Of a stretch of DNA of 64,000 nucleotides, positions 9,501 to 18,462 are shown piece by piece. The stretch is from Rhizobium metallidurans (lineage in GTDB: Bacteria; Pseudomonadota; Alphaproteobacteria; Rhizobiales; Rhizobiaceae). Where the stretch lies: the NCBI RefSeq assembly GCF_014196505.1, contig NZ_JACIDW010000006.1:146484-210483 (forward strand), written 5' to 3'. Every line of letters begins with the position of its first letter. The first letter of the stretch is position 1. The notes under the pieces were generated by a model. It searched no databases, was not told the DNA's origin, and saw only the letters and a program-made list of their open reading frames with translations. The position numbers and the translations under genes were made by a program.

Positions 9501-9521
9501 GTAATACCTCTCAGGTATTAC
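9501..9521 (-). promoter_or_regulatory. Palindromic operator of the AbrB/PIN module
   Basis: A perfect inverted repeat GTAATACCT-GAG-AGGTATTAC (minus-strand reading) ends one base before the antitoxin ATG and includes its GAGAGG ribosome site. AbrB-type antitoxins bind such dyads. Binding here could block transcription, and the RNA hairpin could also mask the start. Confidence 0.6.
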
Positions 9522-9553
9522 TTACCACGAAATGAGAACAAGTCAAGAACAAG

Positions 9554-10066
9554 CTAGCCGGCGAGCGCTGCCATGCGCATGCGGGCGCCGCCACGGTTAT
9601 GGGCGTGGCAGATGGCGATGGCGAGCGCGTCGGCGGCGTCGTCGCCCTTGAACTCGGCTTTCGGCATCAGGATCTTCAGCATCATGTGGATCTGCTTCTT
9701 CTCGGCGTGGCCGACGCCGATGACGGCCTTTTTCACCGCGTTCGGCGCGTACTCCGAGACTTGCAGGCCGGCGCGGGCGGGGACCAGCATGGCGATGCCG
9801 CGGGCCTGGCCGAGCTTCAGCGTCGCCACGGCGTCCTTGTTGACGAAGGTCTGCTCGACGGCGGCTTCGTCGGGCTGGTGACTGTGGACGACGTCGGCGA
9901 GGCCGTCGTGCAGCTGGCAGAGGCGCGAGGCGAGGTCCATGTCGCCATCCGACGTGACAGTGCCGGAGGCGACGAAGCGCAGCGAATTGCCGAGCGTCTC
10001 GATGACGCCCCAGCCGGTGCGGCGCAGGCCGGGATCGATGCCGATGATACGAATCGCGCTTTGCAT
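9554..10066 (-). CDS. ruvC: Holliday junction endonuclease RuvC
   Basis: 170 residues. Catalytic acids are in the expected places: [14 protein letters not shown] (Asp), [11 protein letters not shown] (Glu), and the C-terminal [15 protein letters not shown] pair. RuvC cuts Holliday junctions symmetrically once RuvAB has positioned them. It is the first gene of the interrupted ruvC-[TA]-ruvA-[TA]-ruvB series, and a possible SOS box lies 45 bases upstream. Confidence 0.97.
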   Translation of the reverse strand: MQSAIRIIGIDPGLRRTGWGVIETLGNSLRFVASGTVTSDGDMDLASRLCQLHDGLADVVHSHQPDEAAVEQTFVNKDAVATLKLGQARGIAMLVPARAGLQVSEYAPNAVKKAVIGVGHAEKKQIHMMLKILMPKAEFKGDDAADALAIAICHAHNRGGARMRMAALAG

Positions 10067-10110
10067 GGCGTAATCCTATTGCAGATCAGCGATAACTGCC
10101 ATCGATATGT

Positions 10111-10125
10111 GAACAAAACAAAAAC
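10111..10125 (-). promoter_or_regulatory. Possible LexA (SOS) box upstream of ruvC
   Basis: GAAC-N7-AAAC on the plus strand (GTTT-N7-GTTC read toward ruvC) differs at one base from the alphaproteobacterial SOS box GTTC-N7-GTTC. It lies 45 bases before the ruvC ATG, in the AT-rich gap shared with the divergent chemoreceptor. Confidence 0.45.
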
Positions 10126-10309
10126 ATGCCATCGTTTTTGATGGGCCATATTTACGTGAATTTAAATTCCCTCGGTAACTTATGATCCACAAGAGATGAG
10201 AGGAGCCAGCTTTCTTGAGCGAAGGCTCCCCGTGTTCTGTTTTCAGGCCTGCCTGTTGGGCGCCAGCCCCACCGGTATCAGCCGTTCCGGAAGGGGTTCT
10301 AGTTTTTCC

Positions 10310-12622
10310 ATGGTTCAGAGATTCCAGTCGCTGTCCTTCAAGGTCATCGCTACTTTCATTCTGCTTACGGCGCTGTCGATCGCCGCCATCAATTGTCTCG
10401 CCTATTTCGCCAGCAGCCGGATTTCCGGCGAGCAGGCGCTGAAGGCGAAGGAGAGCGTGCTGATCTTTCGCGGCGACATGCTGCGCGATCAGCTGGCGCA
10501 GCTGGACAATCAGGCCAATTCGATTGCGCGCATCGAGGCGTTGCAGATGTCCATCACCAGCCTGAAGAGCGGCTGGAAGACGATCGAGAAGACCTCGGGG
10601 GATGCGCGCGCCGAGCTGAAGAAGGTATTCATCACCGACAATCCTAACCCGGCCGGCGAGCGCGAGAAGCTGCTGAAGCCGGATGCGCCGAGCGGCTTCT
10701 ATTATTCGAACCATGAGAAGACGCAGGGCGAGGTGGCGCGCGATCTGCAGAACACCCCGTTCAGCGATCTGCTGATCGCCGATCTCGATGGTTTCGTGCT
10801 TTATTCCTACAAGAAGAACGACGACTTCGCCGAGAACCTGACGTCGGATGCGTGGAAATCGACTGGCGCCGGTCTTGCCTTCGCCAAGGCGATCGAAAAC
10901 ACCGCCAAGGCGACCGACGATGGCGCGCCCGCCGGCTTCTCCGGCCTGCGGGTGGATGCGAATGGCGCGGCGGCTATCTTCTATGCCGTGCCTGTCGTCA
11001 AGCTCGGCCAGCCGAAGGGCGTGATGCTGTTCAAGGTGCGCGACGATGTCGTTGCCAGCATCCTCTCCAAGGGTATCGTTGCTGGAAGCACGGCGCAGGC
11101 CGCGATCGTCTCGGAAGACGGCTCGGCGGTCACGGTCAACGAGGCCGGCCGGCTGGCGACGCTCGATACCGCGTCCTTCACCTTCCTGAAGGACGCCTTC
11201 GCCAATTCCGCGATGTCGGTCGACGATTTCAACCGCGCCGATGGCGCCGCGCGTGCCTATATGAAGCCCGTTGACTATGAGGGCGCGCGCTATCTGGTGG
11301 TCGAGAGCATGCGTCTCAGCGAGATCAATGCCGGCTCGCTGGAAATCGCGATGCTCCTGACGATGATCGGTTTCGGCGTGCTCGTGGTCATGGCGGTCGC
11401 CACCGGAATCATCACGAAAATGCTGTTCTCGCCGCTGGCCAGACTTGCCGGCGTCACCCGCGCGGTGGCCGATGGCGATCTCGATGTCGAGATCGGCAGC
11501 CAGAACCGCCACGACGAGATCGGCACGATGGCAAAGGCGCTCGCCCGCTTCAAGCAGTCGCTCATCGACAGCCGCGCGCTGGAAGCTGCCAGCGCCGAGA
11601 CGCGCGACCGCGCCGACCGCGACCGCCAGCAGCATATGGCCGAGCGCGAGGCGGAGGCGAAGACGCTGCAGGACGTGGTCGAGGCGATCGACGAGGGGCT
11701 GCTGCATCTGGCGAACGGCGATCTCGCCTACCAGATCGACCGTCGCTTCCCGAACGAGCTCGAGGGGCTGCGCCTCAATTTCAACCAGGCGCTGGCGACG
11801 CTCAGCGACACGATGACGGCGATCGGCGGCAATTCGGCGGCGGTACGCGCCGGCTCGGAAGAGATGCGCGCCGGCTCGGACGATCTTGCCGGCCGCACCG
11901 AGCGGCAGGCGGCGTCGATCACCGAGACGGCAAGCGCCATCGACGCGATCACCCAGTCTGTCCGCGCGCAGCTCGCGCGTGCCGAAGAGGCCGAGCGGAT
12001 CGCCCGCGACGCCAAGCACGAGACGTCGGGCTCCGGCCAGATCATGCGCGACACGATCGCGGCGATGGAGGCGATCCAGGCATCGTCGCGGCAGATCAAC
12101 TCGATCATCTCGGTGATCGATTCCATCGCCTTCCAGACCAACCTCCTGGCGCTCAATGCCGGCGTCGAGGCCGCACGCGCCGGCGAGGCCGGGAAGGGCT
12201 TCGCGGTCGTGGCGCAGGAAGTGCGCGAGCTTGCCCAGCGCTCGTCGGGCGCCGCCAAGGAGATCTCGCATCTCCTGCAGAAATCCACGCATGAAGTGGA
12301 GGCCGGCGTGTCGCTGGTCGAGCGCGCGGGCGTCGCGCTGACAGGCATCGGCGGCCATGTCGAGGCAATCAACGGCCAGATCAGCGAGATCATGGACGCG
12401 ACCCGCGAGGAGGCGGAGACGCTGCGTCAGATCAACACGGCGGTCGCGGAACTCGATCAGATGACACAGCAGAACGCGGCGATGGTCGAAGAGAGCACGG
12501 CCGCCATTCATCTGCTCGCCACCGAAGCGGTCGAGATGGACCGCCAGCTCGCCAATTTCACGCTGGCGCAGGGCGAACACCAGCACAGCGCCGAAGTGCA
12601 TGTGCTGCGGCGGCGGAGATAG
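10310..12622 (+). CDS. Methyl-accepting chemotaxis protein
   Basis: The 770-residue protein has an N-terminal membrane helix ([18 protein letters not shown]), a large periplasmic sensor region (residues about 35-340), a second helix (ISLEIAMLL to [10 protein letters not shown]), a HAMP domain ([20 protein letters not shown]), a second HAMP-like segment ([14 protein letters not shown]) and the cytoplasmic signalling hairpin with the conserved tip [33 protein letters not shown] (two stretches joined here). It would couple an unknown ligand to CheA/CheW. ATG 10310 is preferred; the longer frame begins in non-family sequence. No che genes are nearby. Confidence 0.93.
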   Translation: MVQRFQSLSFKVIATFILLTALSIAAINCLAYFASSRISGEQALKAKESVLIFRGDMLRDQLAQLDNQANSIARIEALQMSITSLKSGWKTIEKTSGDARAELKKVFITDNPNPAGEREKLLKPDAPSGFYYSNHEKTQGEVARDLQNTPFSDLLIADLDGFVLYSYKKNDDFAENLTSDAWKSTGAGLAFAKAIENTAKATDDGAPAGFSGLRVDANGAAAIFYAVPVVKLGQPKGVMLFKVRDDVVASILSKGIVAGSTAQAAIVSEDGSAVTVNEAGRLATLDTASFTFLKDAFANSAMSVDDFNRADGAARAYMKPVDYEGARYLVVESMRLSEINAGSLEIAMLLTMIGFGVLVVMAVATGIITKMLFSPLARLAGVTRAVADGDLDVEIGSQNRHDEIGTMAKALARFKQSLIDSRALEAASAETRDRADRDRQQHMAEREAEAKTLQDVVEAIDEGLLHLANGDLAYQIDRRFPNELEGLRLNFNQALATLSDTMTAIGGNSAAVRAGSEEMRAGSDDLAGRTERQAASITETASAIDAITQSVRAQLARAEEAERIARDAKHETSGSGQIMRDTIAAMEAIQASSRQINSIISVIDSIAFQTNLLALNAGVEAARAGEAGKGFAVVAQEVRELAQRSSGAAKEISHLLQKSTHEVEAGVSLVERAGVALTGIGGHVEAINGQISEIMDATREEAETLRQINTAVAELDQMTQQNAAMVEESTAAIHLLATEAVEMDRQLANFTLAQGEHQHSAEVHVLRRRR

Positions 12623-12632
12623 GGTGTTCCTC

Positions 12633-12666
12633 GACGGCGCCGCTTTCTGACGAAGGCGGCGCCGTC
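12633..12666 (+). terminator. Strong hairpin after the chemoreceptor gene
   Basis: A perfect 11-bp stem (GACGGCGCCGC and its complement) with a 12-base loop starts 11 bases after the stop. There is no T-run, so it may terminate weakly or only protect the 3' end. Confidence 0.5.
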
Positions 12667-12790
12667 GTGAATGCCGTCCGTGAGCAGCGATTGACTGTCC
12701 GAAATCCCGAACAGCCCGTGCGGATTGTCTTGGCTTATCGATGGAACCAGACTGGCCTATTTCTCGTCTTGATCGAAACGGAGAGAGATC

Positions 12791-13684
12791 ATGTCCAATC
12801 TTGAAAAGGCCAATCTTGAGAAGTCTGGAACATTCAAACTCGGCAACCGCACCGTCAAACGGCTCGGCTATGGCGCCATGCAGCTTGCCGGCAAGGGCGT
12901 CTTCGGGCCGCCGAGGGATCGCGCCGAGGCGGTGGCGGTGCTGCGCGAGGCGGTCGAGAGCGGAGTCGATCATATCGACACCAGCGATTTCTACGGCCCC
13001 CACGTCACCAACCAGATCATCAAGGAAGCGCTGCATCCCTATAAGGACGACCTTGTGATCGTCACCAAGATCGGCGCCACGCGCGGGGCGGATGCGTCCT
13101 GGAACCCGGCCTTCTCGAAGGAGGCGCTGACACAAGCGGTGCACGACAACCTCAGGAACCTCGGTCTGGACGTGATCGAGGTGGTCAACCTGCGCGCCAT
13201 GTTCGACGTGCACGGCCCGGCCGAGGGCTCGCTGGAAGAGCCGCTGACGGTGCTTGCGGATTTGCAGCGCCAGGGGCTCGTCAAGCATATCGGTCTCTCC
13301 AACGTCACCGCCAGACAGATCGCCGATGGGCGCAAGATCACCGAGATCGTCTGCGTGCAGAACCAGTACAATCTCGCGCACCGGGAGGACGATGCGCTGA
13401 TCGAACAGCTTGCGGGCGAGGGGACGGCCTATGTGCCCTTCTTCCCGCTTGGCGGTTTCTCGCCGCTGCAGTCCTCGACGCTGTCCGATGTCGCGGCCGA
13501 TCTCGACGCATCGCCGCTGCAGGTGGCGCTGGCCTGGCTGCTGCAGCGCGCGCCGAACATCCTGCTCATCCCGGGCACTTCGTCGCGCGGGCATCTGCGG
13601 GAGAACCTCGCGGTCGCCGATCTCGTGCTGCCGGCCGATGCCGTGGCCAAGCTCGATGGTATCGCATCGGCAAAGACGGGTTGA
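12791..13684 (+). CDS. Aldo/keto reductase
   Basis: 297 residues with the AKR TIM-barrel signatures: GVDHIDTSDFYGPH (catalytic Asp and Tyr), VIVTKIG (Lys) and the C-terminal NADPH-binding LLIPGTSSRGHLREN. An oxidoreductase family acting on carbonyl compounds with NADP(H), as in the YajO/Tas-like group; the substrate is unknown. The ribosome site GGAGAG precedes the ATG. The gene is monocistronic and closed by a clear terminator. Confidence 0.9.
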   Translation: MSNLEKANLEKSGTFKLGNRTVKRLGYGAMQLAGKGVFGPPRDRAEAVAVLREAVESGVDHIDTSDFYGPHVTNQIIKEALHPYKDDLVIVTKIGATRGADASWNPAFSKEALTQAVHDNLRNLGLDVIEVVNLRAMFDVHGPAEGSLEEPLTVLADLQRQGLVKHIGLSNVTARQIADGRKITEIVCVQNQYNLAHREDDALIEQLAGEGTAYVPFFPLGGFSPLQSSTLSDVAADLDASPLQVALAWLLQRAPNILLIPGTSSRGHLRENLAVADLVLPADAVAKLDGIASAKTG

Positions 13685-13704
13685 TCCCTTAAACTCGATG
13701 ACAG

Positions 13705-13744
13705 GCCCGCGTCGGTAGCCATGAGCGACCGGCGCGGGCTTTTT
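13705..13744 (+). terminator. Rho-independent terminator of the aldo/keto reductase gene
   Basis: Stem GCCCGCGTCGGT pairs with ACCGGCGCGGGC (one G-T wobble) and is followed directly by five T residues. Confidence 0.85.
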
Positions 13745-13835
13745 CTCACGTTCGGCTTTTTGGCGGTGAAACCTTTGGTCGCGCCGGTCGGGCACCTACA
13801 TAGGATGTCCAGTCCAATCACCGACAGGCCGCGCC

Positions 13836-14831
13836 ATGGTTCCCTTCTCGATCCTCGATCTCTCGCCCGTTGCCGAAGGCAGCACAATCAGGCAGTCGCT
13901 CGAGAGCTCGGCGCGGATGGCGCGGAAGGCCGAGGCGTTCGGCTATAACCGGGTCTGGCTGGCCGAGCACCACGGCATGCCGGGGATCGCCAGTGCCGCC
14001 ACCGCGGTGGTCATCGGCCATGTCGGGGCCGCCACGAAGAAGATCAGGATCGGCTCGGGCGGTATCATGCTGCCAAACCACTCGCCGCTCGTCATCGCAG
14101 AGCAGTTCGGCACGCTGGAGGCGCTGTTTCCGGGGCGTGTCGATCTCGGGCTCGGGCGGGCTCCCGGCACCGACATGCGCACCGCGCAGGCGCTTCGGCG
14201 CAATCTCGATGCCGGCAGCTTTCCCAACGATGTCGTCGAATTGCAGCAGCTGCTCGGCGCGCCGGTCGAAAACCAGGCGATCCTCTCCGTGCCTGGGATG
14301 AACAGCAACGTGCCGATCTGGCTGCTCGGTTCCAGCCTCTACAGCGCGCAGCTCGCCGGCATGCTCGGGCTTCCCTACGCCTTTGCCTCGCATTTCGCGC
14401 CCGACTCCCTGATGGAGGCGCTCGATATCTATCGCGACCGGTTCCAGCCGTCCGCCGTGCTCGACAAGCCCTATGCGATGGTGGGCGTCATGGGATCGGT
14501 GGCGGAGACCGACGCGGAGGCCGAATATCATTTCACCTCGGCGCAGCAGCAGTTCGTCAACCTGCGCCGCAATGTCCGCGGACAGTTCCCGAGACCGCTC
14601 GAGGACATGGAGAGCTTCTGGTCGCCGATGGAGAAGATGACGGTCGAGCATACGCTGCGCTACGCCGTGGTGGGGTCGCCGAGGACGGCGGAGGCCAAGC
14701 TCGGTCAATTCCTGCGCGACACGCAAGCCGACGAGCTGATCATCTCGATGCCGATCCACGATATCGAGGCGCGGCTGAGATCCGTCGAGCTGTTCGCGGG
14801 GCTCGATACGCTGATGCAGGCGGCCGCCTGA
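13836..14831 (+). CDS. Luciferase-like (LLM class) flavin-dependent monooxygenase
   Basis: 331 residues, beginning [16 protein letters not shown] and containing the bacterial-luciferase family block [16 protein letters not shown], the RIRIGSGG-type strand ([11 protein letters not shown]) and [16 protein letters not shown]. It belongs to the MsnO8-type LLM oxidoreductases, which use reduced FMN and oxygen. No flavin reductase is adjacent, so the electron donor and substrate are unknown. Confidence 0.92.
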   Translation: MVPFSILDLSPVAEGSTIRQSLESSARMARKAEAFGYNRVWLAEHHGMPGIASAATAVVIGHVGAATKKIRIGSGGIMLPNHSPLVIAEQFGTLEALFPGRVDLGLGRAPGTDMRTAQALRRNLDAGSFPNDVVELQQLLGAPVENQAILSVPGMNSNVPIWLLGSSLYSAQLAGMLGLPYAFASHFAPDSLMEALDIYRDRFQPSAVLDKPYAMVGVMGSVAETDAEAEYHFTSAQQQFVNLRRNVRGQFPRPLEDMESFWSPMEKMTVEHTLRYAVVGSPRTAEAKLGQFLRDTQADELIISMPIHDIEARLRSVELFAGLDTLMQAAA

Positions 14832-14891
14832 CCGAGCGCGGCTCGGCCAACATGCGGGTCCCGCCACGCCGCGTGTCGCGGGCCTCGACCA

Positions 14892-15530
14892 TCACTTTAT
14901 CGTTTCGTTCGGGTAGACGCCCCAGAGCGCGGTCTGCCTGACGAAGCCGCTCAGATCGTGACCGGGCACCTCGACGTCGCACCAGCTGCCGTCGCAGGTG
15001 TTGATCGCAAGACGCACGCGCGCGGCGAGCGAAGCCAGCGTGCGAGCGGAGGATCGCGGTTCGGCTCGAAGGCTGACGTTAGACGCGGCCCAGGGGCCGA
15101 TCATGGCGGTGCGCTTCCCGGATAGCAGGGCGCGGTGCATCCAGCCCGATACGCCGTCGCTGTCGCGCACCTGGCGCCAGTTGCCATATTCCTCGATGAT
15201 CTCCAGCGGCAGGCCGGGAACGCGGTAGATCCAGGCGATGCCGTAGTCGAGCGAGGGACCGACGCGCATGCGGGCCTCGCGGGACCGAAGGGATACGAAG
15301 CGAGGAACCTTCAAGCCGCTCTCACGCCCCTTCAGTCCTTGGTCGGTCCGCGCCGGGGATTGGACGCTCGCCGGCGATTGCGGGCTCGCCGCCATGGACG
15401 GGCCCGTCAGCGCGATGCCGAGGAAGCAGAGCGCCAGCGTTTTCTTCCAGCCCGTGCCCCAAGCTTGGCCGAGGTGTCGGGCAAGGGGACCGGAGGCCGG
15501 TCCCGCCCGTTCTTGTCTTGCGCGGGGCAT
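14892..15530 (-). CDS. Secreted SH3-domain protein
   Basis: Taking the ATG at 15530 gives 212 residues: a basic leader, then a signal-like helix (KKTLALCFLGIALTGPSMAA) and two bacterial SH3 repeats, with LRSREARMRVGPSLDYGIAW...DGVSGWMHRALLSGKR and NVSLRAEPRSSARTLA...CDGSWCDVEV as their cores. Such SH3_3/SH3_4 proteins usually bind cell wall or other surface ligands. The start lies two bases after the ialB-like stop, so translation is probably coupled. The unusually long n-region before the hydrophobic core makes the exact start uncertain. Confidence 0.8.
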   Translation of the reverse strand: MPRARQERAGPASGPLARHLGQAWGTGWKKTLALCFLGIALTGPSMAASPQSPASVQSPARTDQGLKGRESGLKVPRFVSLRSREARMRVGPSLDYGIAWIYRVPGLPLEIIEEYGNWRQVRDSDGVSGWMHRALLSGKRTAMIGPWAASNVSLRAEPRSSARTLASLAARVRLAINTCDGSWCDVEVPGHDLSGFVRQTALWGVYPNETIK

Positions 15531-15532
15531 GC

Positions 15533-16039
15533 TCAGTTGCACTGGGCCATGCGCTTCAGCGCGGCGGTGACGCCGTTCAGGGAGTAGGTGTAGCTGGTGG
15601 CGGTGCCGCGGCGCGAGATGGCGTCGACGGTCATGTCGCTGCCGCCGCGCATGGACTGGATCAGCTCCGGTTCCTTGCTTTCCTCCAGCACCCAGGCGGA
15701 ATTGTCCTTGGTGAACATGGCGAATTCCTTGTCGCCGATCTGAACCTTGGCGCGCGAGCCGGACTTCAGCTCGTAGCCCATGATCGCCTGCGGCTCGTAG
15801 TTGGTGCCGCGGCCGGGCGCGCGACCGACCACGAAGTAGTTGCGGCCGTGTTCGACGGCCGCGGGCCGCATGGTCTTCGGCACCGTCAGAATATAGCAGA
15901 CCGTCTTGCCCGAGCGGTCGTAGGAATAGACGCCCCAATCGTCGAACTGCTTGACCATGGATGGCTGCGCATGAGCCGTGATCGCGCCCGCGAGCGTGCC
16001 TGCGAGTGCGATGGAGAGCGAAAGGGCTTGTCTTTTCAT
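15533..16039 (-). CDS. IalB-family (invasion-associated locus B) secreted protein
   Basis: 168 residues with an N-terminal signal peptide (MKRQALSLSIALAGTLAGAI) and the IalB fold: FDDWGVYSYDRSGKTVCYI, then an ExPELIQSMRGGSDMTVDAISRRG region and final paired cysteines. Named from Bartonella, where IalB affects erythrocyte entry; in free-living rhizobia the role is unknown but periplasmic. First gene of a two-gene unit with the SH3 protein. Confidence 0.85.
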   Translation of the reverse strand: MKRQALSLSIALAGTLAGAITAHAQPSMVKQFDDWGVYSYDRSGKTVCYILTVPKTMRPAAVEHGRNYFVVGRAPGRGTNYEPQAIMGYELKSGSRAKVQIGDKEFAMFTKDNSAWVLEESKEPELIQSMRGGSDMTVDAISRRGTATSYTYSLNGVTAALKRMAQCN

Positions 16040-16148
16040 GGGTCGTTTTCCCGCCGAGAGTGTGAGTTAGGCTGGCCTTGAGGCAGACCGGCTGGGTTAG
16101 CGAGGGCATTGACGGGCGGTAGCGTTACCGCTTCCTTAAAAACGGCCC

Positions 16149-16172
16149 GCGGTTCACAGAGTTGTGAACCGC
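16149..16172 (-). terminator. Terminator hairpin of the DoxX operon
   Basis: A perfect 9-bp stem (GCGGTTCAC/GTGAACCGC) with a 6-base loop lies 24 bases beyond the DoxX stop. On the minus strand it is followed after a short GC stretch by five T residues. Confidence 0.55.
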
Positions 16173-16195
16173 TTTGATCCGGATCGGGACGGACC

Positions 16196-16630
16196 TCACA
16201 GGAAAGCGGCGATCGGCGTCGGGCCGCTTCGCTTCAGCCATGCGTCGATCGACAGCGATCCGGCGCCCGATATCGCCAGCACGAACATGCCGCCGGCGAT
16301 GGCGAAGTCCTTCTCGAAATGCAGGAGTTCGTTGCGGCTGGCGAAGTCCGTGTGAAAGAGCACGGCGGTCAGCAGGCAGAAGATCCCGAGGGCCGTTGCA
16401 CCCAGGCGCGTCGCCAATCCGGCGGCGACCGAAAGACCGGCGGCGAGCTGCAGCAGGATGACACCGATGGCGACGGGCAGGTCGAGACCGAGCCTGGCGA
16501 AGGTTTCGACGGTGGCGCTGAAATCGAGCGCCAGCGTTGCGCCTTCATGCAGGAAGATCGCCGAGAGCAGCAGGCGCCCGGCGAGCAGCATCGTGTTTGC
16601 GCCCGCGGATCGGATGAGTGAGCGTTCCAT
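16196..16630 (-). CDS. DoxX-family membrane protein
   Basis: 144 residues with four hydrophobic helices, the typical DoxX start LLAGRLLLSAIFLHEG and the later FHTDF segment. DoxX-like proteins sit in the inner membrane and are linked to redox or thiol stress, but their chemistry is poorly known. ATG 16630 is six bases from an AAGGAG site. Last gene of the operon led by the metallo-beta-lactamase-fold protein. Confidence 0.85.
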   Translation of the reverse strand: MERSLIRSAGANTMLLAGRLLLSAIFLHEGATLALDFSATVETFARLGLDLPVAIGVILLQLAAGLSVAAGLATRLGATALGIFCLLTAVLFHTDFASRNELLHFEKDFAIAGGMFVLAISGAGSLSIDAWLKRSGPTPIAAFL

Positions 16631-16690
16631 GATCATCTCCTTGTTTAAGCGGGGCGAGCGGCTGGGTCGCCCGCCCCGGGGCAAGCGCCC

Positions 16691-17176
16691 TCAGTTGCCG
16701 CCCCGTGCGGCGATCGCTTGCTGCAGGTCCTCGAGCTCCTCGCAGCCCGCCGGGCAAAGCTGCTTCAGCGAAGCGAGCTGTTCGTTCGCCTTGTCCGGCT
16801 TGCCGGTCTGCAGGTAGAGCTCGCCGAGATACTCGCGGGCGGCCTTGTGATCCGGCTGCAGATCGAGCGCCTTGGTGTAGTAGGTCAGCGACGTCTCGTA
16901 GTCGCCGGTCATGCGCAGCGTGTAGCCGAGCAGATTGTAGACGTCGGCCTGCTGGTTATCCTCGGCGAGGCCGCGCAGTTCGGTGAGAGCCGCCTGGTAG
17001 TCCTTGGCGGCGATCTTGGCGCGGACGGAGGTGAGATCCGGGCCATCGCCGGTCTCCATGTTGTCGACCGCGTAGGCGGGCATCGCGGTCAGTGCCGACA
17101 CGGCGGAGCCGGCCGCGCACAGCGTGTAGAAACCCATGACGCCGAGAACGGCATAGCTGGTGAACGAGCGTTTCAT
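16691..17176 (-). CDS. Secreted TPR protein
   Basis: 161 residues: a signal peptide (cut near MPAYA), then about three tetratricopeptide repeats (DYQAALTELRGLAEDN, DVYNLLGYTLRMTGDYETSL, AAREYLGELYLQTGKPDKA) and a C-terminal CPAGCEELEDL pair of cysteines. The start at 17176 follows GAGGAGA; the long frame reported upstream is an artefact. TPR proteins serve as protein-binding scaffolds. Located between the DoxX and hydrolase genes of the same operon. Confidence 0.88.
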   Translation of the reverse strand: MKRSFTSYAVLGVMGFYTLCAAGSAVSALTAMPAYAVDNMETGDGPDLTSVRAKIAAKDYQAALTELRGLAEDNQQADVYNLLGYTLRMTGDYETSLTYYTKALDLQPDHKAAREYLGELYLQTGKPDKANEQLASLKQLCPAGCEELEDLQQAIAARGGN

Positions 17177-17196
17177 GACTGTTGTCTCCTCAGGCG

Positions 17197-18171
17197 TCAG
17201 GCCTGGCTTGTGGGGGTGAAGGCATAGGCGTTTCCGTCCTTGACGAAGCTGCCGGAGCCGGGGAAGGGGAAGTGCGAGCCGCAGATGGCGATCTTGTCCG
17301 CGATGACGCGATCGATCAGCTTGCGGCGGCTGGTGATGGCAAGCGGCCCGTCCTGATCGTAGCTGCCTTGCCATTGCGGATGCGGGGCGAGCAGCGCGGG
17401 CACGTACATGATGTCGGCCGAGACCAGGAGCTGACTGTTTCCGGAATTCACCAGATAGGTCGAGTGTCCGGGGGTATGTCCCGGCGCCGAGATCAGCTGG
17501 ATGCCAGGCGCCACGTCCGCGCCGTCTTCCACCAGCTTCCAATTCTTCCATTTTGGGAAGACCTCGGCGATGCGCTTTCCGGCGGGCTTGCGTCCCTCGG
17601 CAAGCTTTTCGACCCGGCCCGGATCGGTCCACCAGTTGTACTCGGCGGAATGGACGACGAGTTCGGCGTTCGGGAAGACAGGCGCGTTCGACCCCTTCTC
17701 CATCAGGCCCCAGACGTGGTCGGGATGGAAATGCGAGATCATGACCGTGTCGATCTTCCTGTAGTCGATGCCGGCGGCGGCCATGTTGCCGGGCAGGTGT
17801 GTGGCGTTTGCCTGCCACTGGCCGACGCCCGAGCCGGCGTCCATCATGATCAGCCGTCCGCCGACGTTCAGCACGATCACCGTGAGCGGGATCGGCATGA
17901 AATCGGTCGGCAGGTGGGCATTGGCGAGCGCCTGCCTGGTCTCGTCGACGGACACGCCCTTGATGAAGGCGGGATCGTGCGGCTTGCGCCAGATGCCGTC
18001 ATAGATGGCGGTCACTTCGATATCGCCGACCTTGTAGCGGTAGAAACCGGTCGACGGCTCATCCGGCGATGCGGCCAAGGCGGGTGCGGCGATTTCGAGC
18101 TTCGATGCGAGGCCGAATGCAGCTGCCGCGGCGGCCGAACCGAGCAGCGTACGGCGTGACATTGCGAACAT
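17197..18171 (-). CDS. Tat-exported metallo-beta-lactamase-fold hydrolase
   Basis: 324 residues. The N-terminus carries a twin-arginine signal (MSRRTLLGSAAAAAAFGLAS). Metal-site motifs are SHFHPDHVWG (about residue 145), PGHTPGHS and the C-terminal ICGSHFPFPG. Family members hydrolyse lactones, thioesters or phosphodiesters; the substrate is unknown. It is first in the MBL-TPR-DoxX operon, whose promoter matches that of the divergent ECF sigma gene, so it is probably under that sigma factor. Confidence 0.88.
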   Translation of the reverse strand: MFAMSRRTLLGSAAAAAAFGLASKLEIAAPALAASPDEPSTGFYRYKVGDIEVTAIYDGIWRKPHDPAFIKGVSVDETRQALANAHLPTDFMPIPLTVIVLNVGGRLIMMDAGSGVGQWQANATHLPGNMAAAGIDYRKIDTVMISHFHPDHVWGLMEKGSNAPVFPNAELVVHSAEYNWWTDPGRVEKLAEGRKPAGKRIAEVFPKWKNWKLVEDGADVAPGIQLISAPGHTPGHSTYLVNSGNSQLLVSADIMYVPALLAPHPQWQGSYDQDGPLAITSRRKLIDRVIADKIAICGSHFPFPGSGSFVKDGNAYAFTPTSQA

Positions 18172-18242
18172 GGGGATGCCTCCTCTGGCTTGTCCATTGT
18201 TTCAGCGGGATCGGGATGGGTTCGACGTTCCCGCTGCGGAAC

Positions 18243-18271
18243 TAGACCGGAGTGGCCATGGGCTTATTCCC
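18243..18271 (-). promoter_or_regulatory. ECF-type promoter for the MBL-TPR-DoxX operon
   Basis: Read on the minus strand: GGGAATAA, 16 bases, then GTCTA, about 70 bases before the hydrolase start. The same GGGAATAA-N16-(A/G)TCTA arrangement occurs upstream of the divergent sigma gene. Confidence 0.6.
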
Positions 18272-18358
18272 CGATATCGTCGGGTTTCTCATCAAGCCAT
18301 TGAAAGCGTTTTCCTATTTTTATCGACGCGGACGTTGCGCGAAAAAATCCCGGCGGGA

Positions 18359-18387
18359 GGGAATAAAACGGGGCCATCGTCGATCTA
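18359..18387 (+). promoter_or_regulatory. ECF-type autoregulatory promoter of the sigma/anti-sigma pair
   Basis: GGGAATAA, 16 bases, ATCTA, about 75 bases before the sigma-factor ATG. It matches the divergent promoter at 18243-18271 in both elements and in spacing, as expected for autoregulation by an ECF sigma factor. Confidence 0.6.
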
Positions 18388-18462
18388 TCCGGTAAAGGGC
18401 CGCGTTGCCTGCGAGGCGGTCCAGGGATTAGAATCGGCTGGGCTGCAGCCGCGGGGGACGTG

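Noticed and set aside
10076..13795. 1239-codon open frame on the minus strand
   Set aside because: It lies antisense to a clear chemoreceptor and aldo/keto reductase. The translation is Arg/Asp/His-rich without domains, as expected for a GC-rich shadow frame.
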